In this document: one piece after another, positions 57,253 through 57,752 of the stretch
Numbering within the stretch: the stretch's first letter is position 1
Layout of the letters: each line of letters begins with the position of its first letter
NCBI RefSeq assembly: GCF_012911975.1
Contig: NZ_SMDQ01000034.1
Location: forward strand, 1 to 57,752
Reading direction: 5' to 3'
Source of the DNA: Nodosilinea sp. P-1105
GTDB lineage: Bacteria > Cyanobacteriota > Cyanobacteriia > Phormidesmidales > Phormidesmidaceae
DNA: 57,752 nucleotides
Made by a program: the position numbers and the translations under genes
Notes under the pieces: generated by a model
Database searches by the model: none
Told to the model about the DNA's origin: nothing
Seen by the model: only the letters and a program-made list of their open reading frames with translations

Positions 57253-57752
57253 TCATAGCTTCTCTAGCCACTTCTGGAGAGCAAACAATACCCAAGCTTC
57301 CAGATAATCGTTACTGTTTTCGATACCTAAAAGCCGCTGAGAATAGTTTTTTACCTGTACAGGGGTGTTAGAGCGATGGCTGAGGTTATGAAGCAAGGAT
57401 TGCCTTGGCCACTTCCTTTTAGGAAGAGTGTCCCATTCTTCTTGCAAGCGCATCTTTCCTAACCCATCAGGTACATGACCAACATGCGTCAACGTTCCCT
57501 CATTAAGCCAAAGCCGCAATCGACCTACCCTCGCAGGTTTATTTGAGCTGCTCCAGTCCGTTGGCAGCGGTAGCCATAAAAATAAAACGGGTCGCTGCTG
57601 GCTTCGGTTAAAGCAAATTTCCGCACACAGCTTGGTTTTGCCGGTGCCGTACTGGATGCTTTTAGCTTCAACCCTCAATACTGTTCGGATAAACAGAATT
57701 TCAGTATATTTGCACTGTTCTGACAGAGCAGGTGTATGGTGCAACTCAAGGA
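57253..57752 (-). CDS. Hypothetical protein, N-terminus beyond the window
   Basis: The frame is open to the window edge with only TTG as first possible start, so the N-terminus probably lies outside. 165 residues are visible with VLRVEAKSIQYGTGKTKLCAEICFNRSQ, VGRLRLWLNEGTL and LGIENSNDYLEAWVLFALQKWL. Not recognised. More AT-rich than neighbours. Confidence 0.5.
   Translation of the reverse strand, partial: LELHHTPALSEQCKYTEILFIRTVLRVEAKSIQYGTGKTKLCAEICFNRSQQRPVLFLWLPLPTDWSSSNKPARVGRLRLWLNEGTLTHVGHVPDGLGKMRLQEEWDTLPKRKWPRQSLLHNLSHRSNTPVQVKNYSQRLLGIENSNDYLEAWVLFALQKWLEKL

Noticed and set aside
1..57752. tRNA, rRNA, CRISPR array, integrase gene or att sites
   Set aside because: Looked for by eye and not seen. 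Boundaries of an integrated element are therefore not supported, and plasmid versus island status remains open.

Overview
The window is cyanobacterial DNA. The HIP1 octamer GCGATCGC recurs throughout, inside and between genes, and several gene families are cyanobacterial (cyAbrB, DUF4278, DUF2949, a PsbP-like protein). Base composition and gene content suggest a filamentous Leptolyngbya/Nodosilinea-type organism, but genus cannot be fixed from sequence alone. ParA/ParB, a plasmid-type primase, two umuDC loci, two HNH genes and a run of phage/plasmid genes point to a large plasmid, chromid or integrated island. No rRNA or tRNA gene was recognised.

Layout: 0-1.4 kb, umuDC. 1.6-5.4 kb, a minus-strand primase/HNH cluster. 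5.9-13.3 kb, DNA-metabolism genes (DGQHR/DndB-like, P-loop ATPase, CxxCxGxG protein, DUF932, SWIM, DprA-like), several preceded by a CCCCAGAACA leader or by a palindromic operator AAGCTA..TAGCTT. 12.2-15.2 kb, GC-rich repeat-laden spacers with a rhodanese-like gene. 15.2-23.0 kb, the centrepiece: a diversity-generating retroelement (RT, Avd, template repeat) sitting between two formylglycine-generating-enzyme/C-type-lectin-fold target genes, the larger of which is the last gene of an overlapping VMAP-MoxR-(vWA-like/FGE) conflict-system operon. 23.2-25.8 kb, a dienelactone hydrolase gene split by an IS66-type element with a perfect 8-bp target duplication. 25.9-38.8 kb, cyAbrB and many small secreted, lipoprotein and membrane genes, a broken PQQ-propeller remnant and a TGTGCG-rich repeat region. 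39.2-44.1 kb, a TIR protein with a C-terminal effector-associated domain, an NB-ARC/TPR STAND ATPase, and parAB. 44.4-49.4 kb, a second umuDC (with an unusual UmuD) and a two-nuclease operon. 49.9-57.7 kb, an AT-rich DM9-domain gene, SNase, Nudix, DUF305 and a second TIR protein.

How the parts fit: the DGR template and both variable regions can be aligned over 119 bp, and all 35 differences fall at adenines of the template (coding strand). The DGR therefore diversifies the C-terminal ligand-binding face of two FGE-fold proteins, one of which belongs to a MoxR/VMAP signalling-NTPase system. The VMAP protein carries an N-terminal effector-associated domain matching the C-terminal domain of the TIR protein 16 kb away, which suggests (inference) that a diversifiable recognition module, a MoxR/VMAP switch, a TIR effector and a STAND ATPase form one or two linked conflict or immunity circuits. 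Second-tier oddities are a UmuD encoded already in the cleaved UmuD' form and lacking both catalytic residues, a palindromic repeat read in frame inside an HNH gene, and adenine-poor coding strands around the DprA-like gene.
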